Source: Isoetes taiwanensis (taxonomy: Eukaryota > Streptophyta > Lycopodiopsida > Isoetales > Isoetaceae). From it: DNA of 64,000 bases. The first letter of the stretch is position 1; the number at the start of each line of letters is the position of its first letter. This document shows, piece by piece, positions 11,744-24,010 of this stretch. The DNA lies in the NCBI GenBank assembly GCA_021234155.1, contig JAJEKV010000020.1, positions 20,513,018-20,577,017 on the forward strand, written 5' to 3'. The notes below the pieces were generated by a model. It was given only the letters and a program-made list of their open reading frames with translations. It made no database searches and was not told the origin of the DNA. Position numbers and translations under genes: made by a program.

Positions 11744-13921
11744 ATGGTTAAAAATGAATACTATGCTAAGCTACCCAGGCAAGAAGCTAAGCAGGCATAC
11801 AGGAAATTTCTCAAACGGAAGGAGGCAGTTTGGGTACATGAATTGCAGGAAAAACTAGAGTATGAACTGCATCATGATGCACGAAAACTTTGGGCCAGAA
11901 TGAAGCCAGTTGCACCTCCCGCAGGGAAATTCAGTAGAGAGGATCTTCTTCTTTACGCACAGGAGTTGTATCATGTACCAGATGCCCCAAAAATGGAGGT
12001 GCCATCAGCTGAGGTATCCCAGGTGTTCGAAGCAATAGATATAGATGTGGCCCTAGAGAAGATGTCAAACGGCAAAGCGAGAGATTCTGAAGGGTTTGCC
12101 ATTGAATTGCTGAAATGGGGAGGGCCAGTAGTGCATGCAAAAGTGGCGGAGATGTTCAACATGTCATTAAGTGAGGGGTTTCCAGATCAGTGGTGTTTGA
12201 GCAGAATAGTGGCTCTCCTAAAAGCGGGTGATCCCAATTGTGTGCGAAACTATCGTACAATCATGGTGAGTAGTATTATGGCTAAACTATTTGGAGCGGT
12301 GGTTGAAAGAAAACTCTCACTACGGGCAGATAGAGAAGGGGTAAGAGCTCTTGGACAAGCAGGCTTTCGGAGAGACCATTCTAGTATTGATCACTTGTTG
12401 ACATTAAGGGTGATATCAGAGGGTTCCAAAGGGCCTAATAAGGCACTTTATGCTAGCTTTGTCGATTTTACTAAAGCGTTCGACAGGGTACCACGTGACA
12501 AGTTAGGAGAACGGCTTGAGGAGCTAGGATGCCCAGTTGGAATAAGAAAAGCAGTCTCTAGAATATATGAGCGGGTGCTGGTGGAACTTTCCTTTCCCAT
12601 GGCAGGTCCAGAGCAAGTAACGAGTAACATCGGGGTAAAGCAGGGATGCCCGCTTTCTCCCACCCTGTTCATAGACAGTTTAGAAGCTTGGCTGGCTTCA
12701 GAAATGGCTGGGGTTGAAGTAGGTGAATACCTTATCCAATTGCTACTCTTTGCAGATGATGTTTTACTGATATCAAGGACAAAAGAAGGGTTGCAAGAAC
12801 TGTTGGTCCGGTTGGAAAATTTCTGTAATCATACAGGGATGTCAGTAAACAAGAATAAGACCAAGATCATGGTAGTTGGGTCACGAGAACAAATAGAAAT
12901 GACTCTGGGTGGTGAGATACTGGAGCAAGTGCACCAATACAAGTATCTTGGGATCGAGTTTACTGATAATTATCATTGGAATGAGGCAATTAGGAAGAGG
13001 GTTGCTGGAAGCTATCGGGCTTTGTATAGTATAATGAGTCTTTGGAGAAGAACGCAGGTAAAAAAATGGCATCTCAGAAAATTGATGTTCAAGGTCATGG
13101 TGCAAACTGTGGCTCTGTATGCATGCCCGATTTGGGCTCCTGGTCTAGCTCAGGCAAGGTGGAAGGAATTAGAACAAATTCAGAAGAGATTTCTTCTCGA
13201 AGAGCTTGGGGCGAAGGCACAGACTCCATACGAGATGCTGCTGGCCGAGGCTGGTTTGTACCCATTAGAGGTGGAGGCTCTGTTTCAAACTCTAACGTAC
13301 TTGAAACGGATTCAAATTATGGATGTAAATAGGATACCTGTACAAGCATTATTAGAGTCTCAGAAACAGGAAAATGGTTGGTACACGCAACTAATAAAAT
13401 GGGCTGAATGCTGGGGCATACATGTTGATTCCTTACCGGATACAGAAATTGGGCTACGGGAACTTGTCACTGAGCAGGCTCTACTTAAGCTATGGCCACG
13501 GGATGGTGAAGAGATTGGCGTGAAGCGGGAGTTCTACAGGAGTGATGTGAATCCCATGCTGCTATATACAGAACAAGACTATTTGAAAGAGCTACCAGGG
13601 GGCAAAACAAGGCCGCTCATCTCGCAGTTTCGATTAAGCTCGCATCATTTACAAATAGAGATTGCCATAATGGAAAGGCCAAAAGTGCCCAGAGAGCTCC
13701 GGTTCTGCAAATGCTGCTTTGGGGGTGTGGAGGATGAATATCATGCTTTGCTAGCATGTGATTCTTTTCGCCACCTGCGGGAGCAACACAGTATAACTGC
13801 GCCCAATTTCCACACTCTATTACAATTGTCCCCACGGCATCTTGGAGGATACATACGCGAGTTTTGGGAGGAGAGAAAACAATTATTAGATCTATTTGAG
13901 CAAGTTGAGGATCTTGCCTAA
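11744..13921 (+). CDS. LINE reverse transcriptase ORF2 (725 codons, no endonuclease)
   Basis: An uninterrupted 725-codon frame encodes a non-LTR retrotransposon reverse transcriptase, which copies the element's RNA at a nicked target. Residues about 105-190 hold the finger motifs (KMSNGKARDSEGF, RIVALLKAGD, NYRTIMVSS). DFTKAFD is at 241-247, GVKQGCPLSP at 297-306 and the catalytic FADD at 336-339. A thumb and connection domain follow, then a C-terminal knuckle C655-x2-C658-x8-H667-x4-C672. The apurinic endonuclease that should precede this is missing: an in-frame TAG lies ten codons upstream at 11714 and the sequence before it is unrelated, so the copy is probably 5'-truncated. The intact frame suggests recent insertion. 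It differs in sequence from the L1 remnants elsewhere in the window. The ATG at 11744 is just the first Met after the stop; the true protein likely began further upstream. Confidence 0.93.
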   Translation: MVKNEYYAKLPRQEAKQAYRKFLKRKEAVWVHELQEKLEYELHHDARKLWARMKPVAPPAGKFSREDLLLYAQELYHVPDAPKMEVPSAEVSQVFEAIDIDVALEKMSNGKARDSEGFAIELLKWGGPVVHAKVAEMFNMSLSEGFPDQWCLSRIVALLKAGDPNCVRNYRTIMVSSIMAKLFGAVVERKLSLRADREGVRALGQAGFRRDHSSIDHLLTLRVISEGSKGPNKALYASFVDFTKAFDRVPRDKLGERLEELGCPVGIRKAVSRIYERVLVELSFPMAGPEQVTSNIGVKQGCPLSPTLFIDSLEAWLASEMAGVEVGEYLIQLLLFADDVLLISRTKEGLQELLVRLENFCNHTGMSVNKNKTKIMVVGSREQIEMTLGGEILEQVHQYKYLGIEFTDNYHWNEAIRKRVAGSYRALYSIMSLWRRTQVKKWHLRKLMFKVMVQTVALYACPIWAPGLAQARWKELEQIQKRFLLEELGAKAQTPYEMLLAEAGLYPLEVEALFQTLTYLKRIQIMDVNRIPVQALLESQKQENGWYTQLIKWAECWGIHVDSLPDTEIGLRELVTEQALLKLWPRDGEEIGVKREFYRSDVNPMLLYTEQDYLKELPGGKTRPLISQFRLSSHHLQIEIAIMERPKVPRELRFCKCCFGGVEDEYHALLACDSFRHLREQHSITAPNFHTLLQLSPRHLGGYIREFWEERKQLLDLFEQVEDLA

Positions 13922-14030
13922 GAGATGTGTTGTCTACAGATGTGTTTCTTTTACAAATAATTTCTTTGTACTTGGTTCGCCATGGACCTGAGGGTCTAAA
14001 GGTGTGATTTAATTCAATTCAATTAAAGTC
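13922..14030 (+). mobile_element. 3' end of the LINE, with short TTCAA tail
   Basis: About 100 bases follow the stop codon and end in AATTCAATTCAATT. A short tandem tail instead of poly(A) is typical of several LINE clades and separates this element from the poly(A)-ended L1 copies nearby. Confidence 0.6.
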
Positions 14031-15800
14031 TCCAACAAGATTCTTGTATGATTTCATGAAATGATTTGACGCCCCAAACATGAAATGATTTGGCACCCCA
14101 AAATTTAAATATCAAACTGTAATGCCCAGGTTATTATGAGAGATCAAACAGAATACTTGACAAAGAATTCTAGAAAGGAAGAAGGTTCTCATTTGCCACA
14201 GTTGGCAGTTAGAGACACAGAGAGTATGCAATCTTATTGGATAATACTTGAGCTGGAAACACAGCCACTAAACCAATAGCACAGCCTAATATCATTCATG
14301 ATCTTAATTTAGTGAAACAAGCCTGACCTCCATAAGCAGCAAGCAACTTGCCTTCCTGAAGATGATCATTAATTGACTGAATCCTTTTTTTATTTGTTTA
14401 TCATAGAACTCCCAACTAATTCATAAGAATTGTTTCTTATCTGCCCAGAATTCATCGAACATATGATCTAAGGTGCAGTTTTCTCGTGACACTCAGAACA
14501 CCCCAAGAATTCAGCCCAACTCACTAAATCAGGCTCTATTGGTATTTTATTAAAAAGTCCTCAACTTCATCTATTTGCCATGCTCTGCTTAAAAGCGAAA
14601 GCATGCATCTGCAATGATCTGCTAGTGGTCTAAATAGATAATCTCGTCACATAGAATCAAAACAATGATAACCTTCATCAATTAAACCCCTACAACAATG
14701 AATTCTTACTTCTTACTCTCAAGTTTTCGTAAACTTTTAGCAATAGCAGGTCGCTCCATGCTCAAGTTCTGCAAAAGGCAATATGCATCGTGATAACTCC
14801 CAACAAGACAAGCTAAAGTTAAATGTAAATAATCTTGAGACATCTCCCTCACAAAGCATTCATGTTCTCATTGCATTGTTGGACTGTATGGCTGAGAGGC
14901 CGTTTCTCTCGAGCATTTCTGTACTATTGAGTAGCAGCTTATCCTCTCTGCCCACTAGAAACCAGCATCTCAATCTGTACCATTGCTCGTAGTAAACAGT
15001 GTGTGCAAGCATATCACCATATCTGGGACTGTATGTAGTTGTACCATGCACTTGTACTGGGCCCTCAACTTTTGTTGTTTTCATCATATATCATGGTTAT
15101 TTAAAAGCAGGAATTTTTTAACACTGCTAGTAGATGTAGTTTCTTTTCTTATTATGACTTTCAATTTAAGTCATGTATTGGTTTCAATGGCCAGTTTTAC
15201 CAAGTAAGAGCAACCATGGGCTAAACTAACTATGTAATGACAGGAAGACACAAGAGGTTCGAACCAGCACAGACCCTATAATCCAAGAGAAGATAGGAGG
15301 CTTACAAGGCAATATACAGAGTCATAACCTCAAAAACGAACCAAGAATTGACCTTGTGCCAGCACATATACGTTCTTTACCAGTTTGCAACATTATGTGC
15401 TGATAATAATTGATTAAGATAAACCTCGGAAAGAAATGGCAGGCTGAAGGAGCGATGAGTGGCCACATTAGAGATACAGAATGCTGCATTTTCATAGAGA
15501 ATTTTTGGTTCTGCGACACATCAGCAGCAAGGAATGTAGATCAAAATGTGGATTGACTACCATTATTGTCCTACATATAGCAAAAAGGGACGTTTTGGTC
15601 TTTCAAATTCCAACAATTAATGTAAAAGAGCCATAGCCATATGCTGATGCATTGAGTTCAAATCGCCCCTTCTTATTTGATGCATTGAAGGCAGCCGGCA
15701 ACTTAAGAGACATACAGACTGGCATACCTTTGTGTTGACGAATTAAAAGCCATAGACTGCATAATTGCCATATAAAGGCTAGCACCAGAGAAATTATCAC
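14031..15800. other. Gene-free stretch
   Basis: I see no coding frame with recognisable sequence on either strand, no tRNA and no clear repeat. Confidence 0.5.
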
Positions 15801-16020
15801 TCGGGCCCTGTTCATCAGATAAAACTTTTAATCATGTCACGCAGAGGTTTTTACTAAAGAATGCATTGCACATGCCTTTGCAGCTAGAACTGACCCCACC
15901 ACATCTAAACATCAACTTGCAGAGATTACAGAGCACACTCTGGCAAATAGACGTGTTAAAAGTGAGAACCCGAAATGCAAATGGCATGGCATAGTAACCC
16001 ACGTCTCAAATGCCAGGACG
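15801..16020 (+). repeat. Dispersed repeat, copy 2 (first copy at 9303)
   Basis: It shares ordered blocks with 9303-9530, starting at GGCCCTGTTCATCAGATAAAA and running to CGTCTCAAATGCCAGGA. The A-rich run in the first copy is absent here. Confidence 0.8.
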
Positions 16021-16038
16021 TCATTATTCTTTGATGGC

Positions 16039-16465
16039 GGGAACTATAATCTTGAATATGATCTTAATTAAGGCTGGGTAAAGCTACGATAAATAGGAGC
16101 TATAAAAACCCTAATTTTTGTGGAACATCTTCTGACCTAACAATAGACGACGATCCATACCTTTGTGGAGCATCTTCTGATCTAACCTAGGCGACGGTCC
16201 AAAACGGCCATTGAATTTTGAAAACAGTCTGTTCTAGATCATGATCAAATGGCTTAAGTCACATCCAACTCAAATTATCCTGTGATGCCGGCAACTATGA
16301 TCTTGAATATGATCTTAATTAAGGCCGAAATAGAGTTACGATAAATAGAGCTAACAAAACCCTGATTTATTTTTGTGGAGCATCATAGGGCGTGAATCCA
16401 TACCTTTGTGGAGCATCTTCTGCTCTAACCTAGGCGAACGTCCAGAACGGCCATCGAATTTTGAA
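16039..16465 (+). repeat. About 247 bp tandem repeat, two copies
   Basis: TCTTGAATATGATCTTAATT starts related units near 16050 and 16297. Each continues through CGATAAATAG, an AAACCCT motif, TTTGTGGAGCATC and ACCTAGGCGA. Both match the single unit at 9697. Confidence 0.8.
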
Positions 16466-16864
16466 GGACCGCTTAAGCCCATAACCACTCAGATTTTTTA
16501 ACACGTGGATAGGCTAGCCTTCGAGATAAGAGGCCACTTGTGGTCAGGCTGGCGCTAAAAATTTGAGAGGTGCCACTTGAGGTTAAGCCCTTGCACTAGC
16601 AAGAGGGTGGTAATGCTTTTGTATACGGAACCTGCGCCCCACTTGAAGGTTTCTAGAAGGAACTTGGCGGCGGTGCCGTGTGTTAACAAAAGGATAATGC
16701 TTTTGTATAGCGCACATTCATGACCTCCTGAAGATATGATCCCAGCATTCATGACCTCCTGAAGATATGATCCCAGCATCCATACTAAAGCCGTGATCAG
16801 TATCGCATGTAGCAGCTGGCCAGGCCTACTCGATATTCCATCAAAACCCTCGATATTCCATCAA

Positions 16865-17020
16865 AACCTTAGGGGAACGGGTATTTCATATTTCAAAATC
16901 ATGGGCGCCCTCAATTATAAATGACCATAAGCGAAACGAGAGGTGCCCAGAGGCTCCAATATATGATTTGGGTCGTAGGATCGACAGATCTGGTGACTGT
17001 GATAGTCCAGGTACTGCACC
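16865..17020 (-). repeat. Dispersed repeat R, inverted partial copy
   Basis: The reverse complement contains CTGGACTATCACAGTC, GAGCCTCTGGGCACCTCTCG, TTATGGTCATTTATAATTG and GATTTTGAAATATG. This is the same order as in the plus-strand R copies near 39.5 and 47.8 kb. Confidence 0.75.
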
Positions 17021-17397
17021 TCGTTTCGAATATGTATTTCCTGAAGCTTTACTGTCTACAAACTACTTTAATGTAATCGAAAATATTCTAGTCTCCCTTG
17101 GTGGTCAGATTAAAGGTGTCTGCACATGCTGATCTTATTGATATGAAATAGCAATGTTTCAAAAAATCTAGTTCTCATATGTTCTATCTCAATTAGTCGA
17201 ACGATATGCAGAAGGATTTCTGTGGCCTATTCCATTGTGCATGAGTGAAAATAATCGTCTCTAAAGTGTTTAAATAGACATGCAGAATCTAATAGTGTAT
17301 TATATGCATAAACTTTGTGGCTGAAAATTTACTGTAAAGTGGTTGTTCACACATGCAAGGGCATAAGGACCTATGCACCAGTTAACAATGGAACTGG

Positions 17398-17710
17398 CGA
17401 GCTCATATGCTTATTTTTTCTATTGAATCTCTCCCTTTTTTTTTTCTTTTTTTTCTTTTTTTTTTAAATCATTCAGTTGTTTTAGGGATATAGTCTATGG
17501 TCTTAAGAATGGTGATTTATGCATCCATATCAAAACCCCCTGAAACCCCTTGTTATTGTGATACACATTCTAAAGGAGGCATGCCCTGGACTACCTCAGT
17601 CACCGAATCCATCCATCCTATAGCTCAGATCGTATGTTGGGGCCTCTGGGTGCCTGTCGTTTTGAGATTATGGCCATTTATGAGGGGGTGCCTATTGAAC
17701 ATACTAGTCA
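17398..17710 (+). repeat. Dispersed repeat R, plus-strand copy
   Basis: It contains ATATGCTTATTTTTTCTATT, TTCAGTTGTTTTAGGGATAT, AATGGTGATTTATGCATCC, CCCTGGACTACC, GATCGTATGTTGG and CCTCTGGGTGCC in the same order as the copy at 47.4-47.9 kb. It has no protein-coding content. It lies about 500 bp from the inverted copy at 16865. Confidence 0.8.
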
Positions 17711-17829
17711 AGACGGGACAATGTAAGGTCCAGCCCACATCCACAATTTTGTCTACATGCCCTCTAGATCCGCGGCCTTGCCATTGGCAAGGCATTATAA
17801 GCCTTGAGCGGCATCCTCCTCCGTGGTAG

Positions 17830-18470
17830 TCAATGTGAGACATGCTTGTTTATGTGAGGATCATAGAGCTTAATTAAGTATTGCATCCACTGCTCTAAAA
17901 TGTCTTGGGGTGGCTCTCAGGGAGGAAAAACATGCCATTTTGATTTGTACTATGCTTTCTTCTTCGTGAGAAAAGTCCTATATTGTTTGATTACTTGGAC
18001 ACGAAGAGCAAGATCAAGTACCAACCTAATTTTGTCATCTAAGTGCTTATAGGCCAGTTTGTCTCCTTGGATGACAAAATACATTCCATTCCATTCATCA
18101 TTAGACCATGCATTTGGAGGAAAGTGTGGTGTGCATGAAGGTTTCCTAGTTTGCCTTCCCAAAATTATCATTTTGAACCACTCAAAAGAACAATGACAAG
18201 TTTATGAATTTGTTGCTCTAAAGTGGGAAGCTACAAAATTCTCGACAACTCTTTTGTTAGTAGCTCAACATATCTGTTTGATCATAATCCAGCTGAAGAT
18301 GGAGTGACCTGACATTGGACTTGTATTAGTTGTCAATCTACTACAAAGAAGAGAGGCTGATAATTAGAGTCCAACTCATCCATGCTATTTATTTCTACCT
18401 ATATATTGCATAAGAAGATGAAGATCTTACTCGGCCAATCTACTCCACATCTGAATGCTTGTGATAAAAG
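17830..18470. other. Gene-free stretch before the hAT-like remnant
   Basis: No recognisable frame. It may be the decayed N-terminal half of the transposase remnant that follows. Confidence 0.35.
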
Positions 18471-18479
18471 TTTGAGTCC

Positions 18480-19570
18480 ATGTGTGGGAAAAATACTAGA
18501 TGGATTTCTATTCATGGACCTGCACAAAGGTTAGCGCATGAATATGTAACACTAGATGGAGTTGCAAAGATTTTTATTAAAGAAGATGCCGACACAAAGG
18601 TAAAAGCCACACAATTGTTTGCTCTTTTAACTGATGTTGAAGCATTAGTTGCATTGTTTGCTATGTTTCCAATGATTAACCAATTAAATTATGCTGGTAA
18701 AAATTGCACAAGAAAAGACACTATCATTCCAGAGTATGCATGTGCAAGACGAGGAGCTTGTTGGTCATTGGACAACATGTATATTGGGGAAAATTGTTTC
18801 TGACAAAAAGATAAAAAAGATAAGTGCTCTTTCCATAAATTGAACCAAGTTCTTGCCATTGAGAGTGCTAAGATTTTGTGAAAGTTTAATTTGGATGGAG
18901 ATTTGTTTGTTTCTGTCAAAGATGACATAATTTTGTCGAAAGCTCAAGGTAATAGGCATAAAAAGGCCTTAAAGGACTCTGGCTTTGATGGACTGGACTA
19001 CAAGGTAAAAGTGAAGTTGTGATAAGGTTGCTACATCACTGGCGAGCGAGCTTAGAAGCAGATTTCCTCCAGATAAGATACTAGATGCCATGGGTATTGT
19101 TTTTCCACTTGCATGGAATAGTTGCAGTTCGTCCAAATCTACTTTTGGCTGGTTTTGAAAGTAAGCTTGAGGTTTTGACTGAAGATTTTGGTAAGAACGA
19201 GTTGGATGGGGTTGAAATAAATGGTTGATTGATGCTAATACTTTACATCTACAATCAGGCGTATTTGACAGTACAATGACCTTGCAATTCAATGTGTTGT
19301 CCAAGTCTGCTGAATTTGGTATTGTAACAAGATTGTGGCAAAGTTTGGAAGAGAGTACATACTTAAAGAGTCTATGGGTGAGTACTTCAAATTGGTTAAA
19401 TTATGTTTCACCATGATACTAGGATCTGTTGAGGAAGAAAAAACATTTACACAGTGACCTTTGTGAAGAACCAACTTCACAACGAATTGGATGACAATTT
19501 GGATACAAGAATAAGGTTTTATAAATCCAAGTATAAAGTTGAGAGTTTCCCATATGACAGGGCCTTTGAA
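18480..19570 (+). pseudogene. hAT-like transposase remnant
   Basis: Broken plus-strand frames carry two suggestive parts. Near 18520-18770 is a stretch like the central region of hAT-related proteins (TQLFALLTDVEALVALF, MFPMINQLN). Near 19380-19550 is a piece like the C-terminal dimerisation domain, with VKLCFTMILGSVEEEKTF followed, after a frame change, by NELDDNLDTRIRFY. Such a hydrophobic-GSVEEE(R/K)xF motif followed by an NxL pair is typical of hAT C-termini. Stops and shifts are frequent. I see no terminal repeats or 8 bp duplication, so the limits are only those of the recognisable coding part. Confidence 0.5.
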
Positions 19571-20039
19571 AGATAGGGATCTGCATGCACAAGAAGAGGT
19601 AGCGTTAGTATTTATCCAAAAAGCATAATAGTAGCTGAAACAATGTCATCAGAGAAAGCAGTTGATGTGAAAGACATAGGGAATATTCCATGTGATACCA
19701 AATATTGGCAACTAAAACTTAAGTAATATTTGGATAACTGATAGTCATGATTTGGCTTCGGACATTTACAAGCAAAGGAAGAAAAGAAGCTTTGGATTGT
19801 TGTGCAGCTTAAGGTTCTTGGAGCAATTAGTCTATATGCAGCTTTGCGGCTTAAGTCCATGTGCCTTGACAGTTAAATTGGAAGCCAATGTGGTACCAAT
19901 AGCGTTTATCCAGAAGCAGATGTTCTTTCTTTCAATCTTGTTGGGAGTGGATGTCTGACCTTATCTAGCAAGCATACCAAGATCTGCTGCAGTCTCATCA
20001 ATTACATAAGATAATGAATACAGATCTCATTGCCCTGAT

Positions 20040-22215
20040 CCCTAGGGTTAAAAGAGCCTACAAAAGATTCTCATTGAAGATCTAGTACCTTGCTACCAAT
20101 AGCATACAAGATTATAGCAAAGGCCTATGCAAAAAAGTTGAAGAAGATTTTGGCACTCTCAATTAGTGAAGAACAGATTGGCTTTTTACCTGGTAAGTAT
20201 ATTCTGGACAATGTAGCTACTGCCAAGGAAAACTGGCCAGAGAGTAGTGTACCTCAAACTGGATTTCACGAAAGTGTATGATAGTGCCTCTTGGTTGTTT
20301 CTCTGTCGTATCATGGACAGACTAGGTTTTGATCTCTCCTTCTCCTCCATTGTGTTGAGGTATACTAAAGTAGTTGTGCTTTTGCAAGGGCATCCCTCAC
20401 AGTTTTTTATAGTGGAGAGAAACATTAGGCAGGACTATCCACTGGTTCCATTCTTCTTCACTATTATAGCTGAGAGATTCGCACAACTTCTTCGTATAGC
20501 AATGGATGATGGTCTTATTGTTGGTTTAGGCATGGCTGATGACTCTCAAATAATTTGCAACCAGTTTGCTAATAATACATTTCTTCTGATGGAGGCTAGC
20601 AAAAGGAATCTTGATGTAGTCAAACAATTTCTGGACATATTCTCCTTTGTCTGAGGTTGCTTGTTAAATTGGCAAAAGTGCAATATAATTTGGGCACCGG
20701 GGCCAGCCCCGCATTGTCTGTCTCAGTATCCTTGGAATCTTGTTCCTCCAGATACTACTACCAAGTTGAGTGGAGTACCCTTTGGAATAGAGATTTCGGT
20801 AGCTCATGCATAGGATCATGTCATTCTGGACCTTCAAAGATACCTGCTTTAGTGGAGAGGAGCTTCTTTATCCACGGCGGGAAGAGTACATCTACCTAAA
20901 TCTGTACTCAATAATATGCATGTGTATATGATTTCAGTGTTGCAAGTTCCTCTACGAAAACTTAAATAGAATATCACAATAGTTTGGAATTTTGTGCAGG
21001 ATGGCAGTGGGGCAGGTGCAATTGTAAATATCACGAGTAAATGCATTTGCCCCCAAAAGGCTGGTGGCTTAGGTATGTCTCATCCCAAAGTTCATGGCAA
21101 AGTTCTTCTTTCCAAGTTCCTTTGGCAGATCATGTTGGGCCATGTGCAGTCATGTGGAATGTGTTTGCTTGTTCTCGGTCATTGGAGCCCTGTGTTGCCT
21201 TTGGAAAACCTGCAATTAAATCTCGGCTGCCCTTGGCCCTTTTCTATCCCCTCAAGCCCTTTCCTCATGCATCTCCCTTTTTGAAAGGTCTACTAAACGC
21301 ATGGTAAACTGCGAAGTCCTTGGTAGCCATTGATCCGCTGCATTGCATTCAAACCTCCTCCCCCTACTTGTGGCTACATTTTGAAGGTCTTCTGTTCTGG
21401 TCTCTATGCACTCTAGAACACAGAAAAGGTGGCCGGATGCTAGTGCTTTCACGCTTGATGTGTAACTGGCCAGAATTTTGGGAAAAGTATCATTTGCATC
21501 CGAGGGACTTCCAAATATGGGAGATTGTCGCAAAGGGGCAGATTTGAAAAACTAGTGTAGACATTTCAATGAGTAAGTACAACATTGTTACGGAGTCCTG
21601 ACGTTTGCTCCTCCTTTGCCTCCATCTTCACATTAGTCGTTGACAGTGTAAGAGGAGCATTTCTGTCGCATTTGGGGTCGCATCTAGGATAAAAGTATCA
21701 TTCCTAAGCATTCTGTGCTTCTCTGGCAAATTGTTCATCCCTATGTGAGAGTAAATTTGAAGATCCATTTCATTTAAGCCATGAGTAAGCCCACTCTGTC
21801 TTGTGTGCAAGGAGATTCTTGAACATTGTTTTATTTTGTGTGGCAATGTTCATCCCATATGGAAATGGCTTCAGGCTCGTTTTCAGTCGCATCTCACTAG
21901 AGTGGAGTCAACACTTCCTCGTCACTGGCCGAGACTCAAGAAACTAGCGTTCCATATTGCACGAGCACTGGTCTGTTGGGCAATTTGGAAAAGTTGATGC
22001 CACCTAGTATTCAAAAATGTCCTTGCTACTCCAAATCGGCTTCTTTGGGGGATTAAGGATAGGTTACATAACTAGTATCTGGTGTTCGCACTATCTGATG
22101 ATGTTAAAGATGACATTTGGGATCTTATTTCTGCCTCATCTAATACCTTTTTAAATGGTTTAAATTTCTAAGGCTTTTATATACGTTACATGTTCTTCCA
22201 AAAAAAAAAAAAAAC
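20040..22215 (+). mobile_element. L1-type LINE remnant with zf-RVT and poly(A)
   Basis: Reverse transcriptase pieces occur in order: YKIIAKAYAKKLKKIL and SEEQIGFLPGKYILDN (20095-20215), LKLDFTKVYDSASWLFL (20255-20300), then NIRQDYPLVPFFFTII for RQGCPLxP (20420-20470). FANNTFLLMEAS (20560-20600) stands where FADDT is normal, so both catalytic aspartates are lost. Next comes CPQKAGGLGM (21050-21080), then a zf-RVT-like end with EILEHCFILCGNVHPIWKW (21806-21865). The copy ends in 15 adenines at 22201-22215. Many stops show a long-dead element. Confidence 0.85.
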
Positions 22216-22785
22216 AAGAACTATTATTATGCTACAAATGAGCAACAAAGACCTACCTCGCAGTTTTAGTATGGAAATGATTATGTTTTGTCAACCATCT
22301 ATTACTTATTATATGTCTCATTCTTTTGTGTTTTTGCATATTGCTCTCAACCAAAATTCATTGATAGACGGGAATGGAATTTGATGGAATATTCTCTTGT
22401 TTAACTTCAATAAGACATTCAAAAATAACAATATTTCTTAATCACTAAAGAAAGAATTTGAAGAGTATATTGATGATTCTTCTTTCTATTAAGCTGATAC
22501 TAGTACCACAGAATTATAAATATATATCATGCAGCCAATTTCACTATGCTCTAATGATGTTGCAACCGCCATCCGCGTCATAAATGCCTTCTAGGTTACC
22601 ACCATTCATACAGTTGGAATATAAATCTTCTATGCAGGTGTATATCTAGATCATATAAATTTTTGGCAAGACAAGAATTAAAGTATTTATATGGGATTTG
22701 AAGATGTTTGTTGGACGCTGTGATTTTGCTATGTCTCTTTCCGTGCCATGTGCTTCCTCCTTCCATGTAGGAGTATGTCTAGGTC
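22216..22785. other. AT-rich stretch between two L1 ends
   Basis: No coding or repeat signal that I can name. Confidence 0.4.
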
Positions 22786-22789
22786 ACAA

Positions 22790-23315
22790 CTTTTTTTTGA
22801 ATTGCAAGAGAAGCATCTCCATCGCATGTGGGCTGCATCTGGGATAAAAATTATCATTCCCAAGCACTTGGTGCTTCTTTGGCAAATTCTTCATCGCTAA
22901 GCCACGAGTCAACCCACTCTTCCCTGTAAACAAGCTGTTGCCTGAGACTATTGAACATTGCTTTATCTTGTGTGACGAAATTCATGGCACATGGGCATGG
23001 ATTCAGGCTCATTTTCAGTCACATCTCAATAGTCAGCAAATTCTCCTTGGTTCACTCTTTGGACGTCGGTCGAGACTTAAGAAACTAGCATTCTATATTA
23101 CATGAGTGATGGCCTGCTGAACCATTTGGAAGAACTGGTGTCACCTAGAATTCAAAAACCTTTTCCACTTCAAGAGATTAAGGATAGATTTCATAAACAG
23201 TATTTAGCATCGACACTATCTAATGATGATAAAGATGAGATTTGGAGATCTTATTTCCATCTCATATAATTGCTCTTTGAAGTGCTGTAACTTTTTTTAA
23301 CGTCCTCAAAAAAAA
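22790..23315 (+). mobile_element. 5'-truncated L1 3' end
   Basis: This is a second copy of the zf-RVT end found at 21640-22190. It encodes TIEHCFILCDEIHGTWAWIQ and RSRLKKLAFYI, closely similar to the first copy. It ends in TTTTTTTAACGTCCTC plus 11 adenines. The two ends lie head to tail on the same strand. Confidence 0.8.
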
Positions 23316-23469
23316 AAATAATGCAAGTATCCATATGAAAATTAATTTTAAGGTATTTGTTGGGGGTTGTGATTTTGCTATTTCTCTTTCCATGCCATGT
23401 GCTTCCTGAGGAGGAGTAAAGGCATAACTTGGATTCAAATATTTCCCTGCTTGCTCCAACTTATATTAT

Positions 23470-24010
23470 CTCATAGTTGCTCAATGGTTTATTCTATTCT
23501 ATTCTATTCTATTCTATTCTATTCTATTCTATTCTATTCTATTCTATTCTATTCCATGGATCATCCAATCCAACTTATATAATTTCATAGTTGCTCAGTG
23601 GTTTATTCCATGGATCATTCAACGAATCTCATGGACGTTGAATGGATAGTTTTGACAAAGCAAGCTTGAGATTAAAAGCCAAGGTGCCTAAAAATAGTGT
23701 AAGGCACTCTACCAGGATTGAGATTAAAGGCCTAAAAATAGTGTTGAAGTTTCCACTAAGGCACTCTAGCAAATTTCAAAGTTGCTCAATGGTTTATTCC
23801 ATGGAGCATTCAACGAATCTCATGGGCGTCAAATGGATAGTTTTGACAAAGCAAGCTTGAGATTAAAAGCCAAGGTGCCTAAAAATAGTATAGAAGGTCC
23901 TTTGTGTGGGGCATCGTTAGTGGCTGTGAGAAGCGAAGATTTGACACTTGAGACTTGAGATTAAAGGCGAAGGTCCCTAAAAATAGTGTTGAAGTTTCCA
24001 CTAAGGCACT
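23470..24010 (+). repeat. About 190 bp direct repeats with an ATTCT expansion
   Basis: AGTTGCTCAATGGTTTATTC starts units near 23475, 23590 and 23780. The last two share about 110 bp (GTTTTGACAAAGCAAGCTTG, AAAAGCCAAGGTGCC, CTAAAAATAGT) and are spaced 190 bp apart. Parts of the unit recur again to about 24010. Confidence 0.8.
23489..23556 (+). repeat. (TTCTA)n microsatellite
   Basis: About 13 units of a pentamer lie exactly where the neighbouring units read GGTTTATTCCATGG, so the array seems to have grown from TTTATTC in this copy. Confidence 0.9.

Noticed and set aside
16105-16125. TATAAAAACCCTAA as a promoter with telo-box
   Set aside because: It lies inside a dispersed repeat present three times, with no gene downstream.
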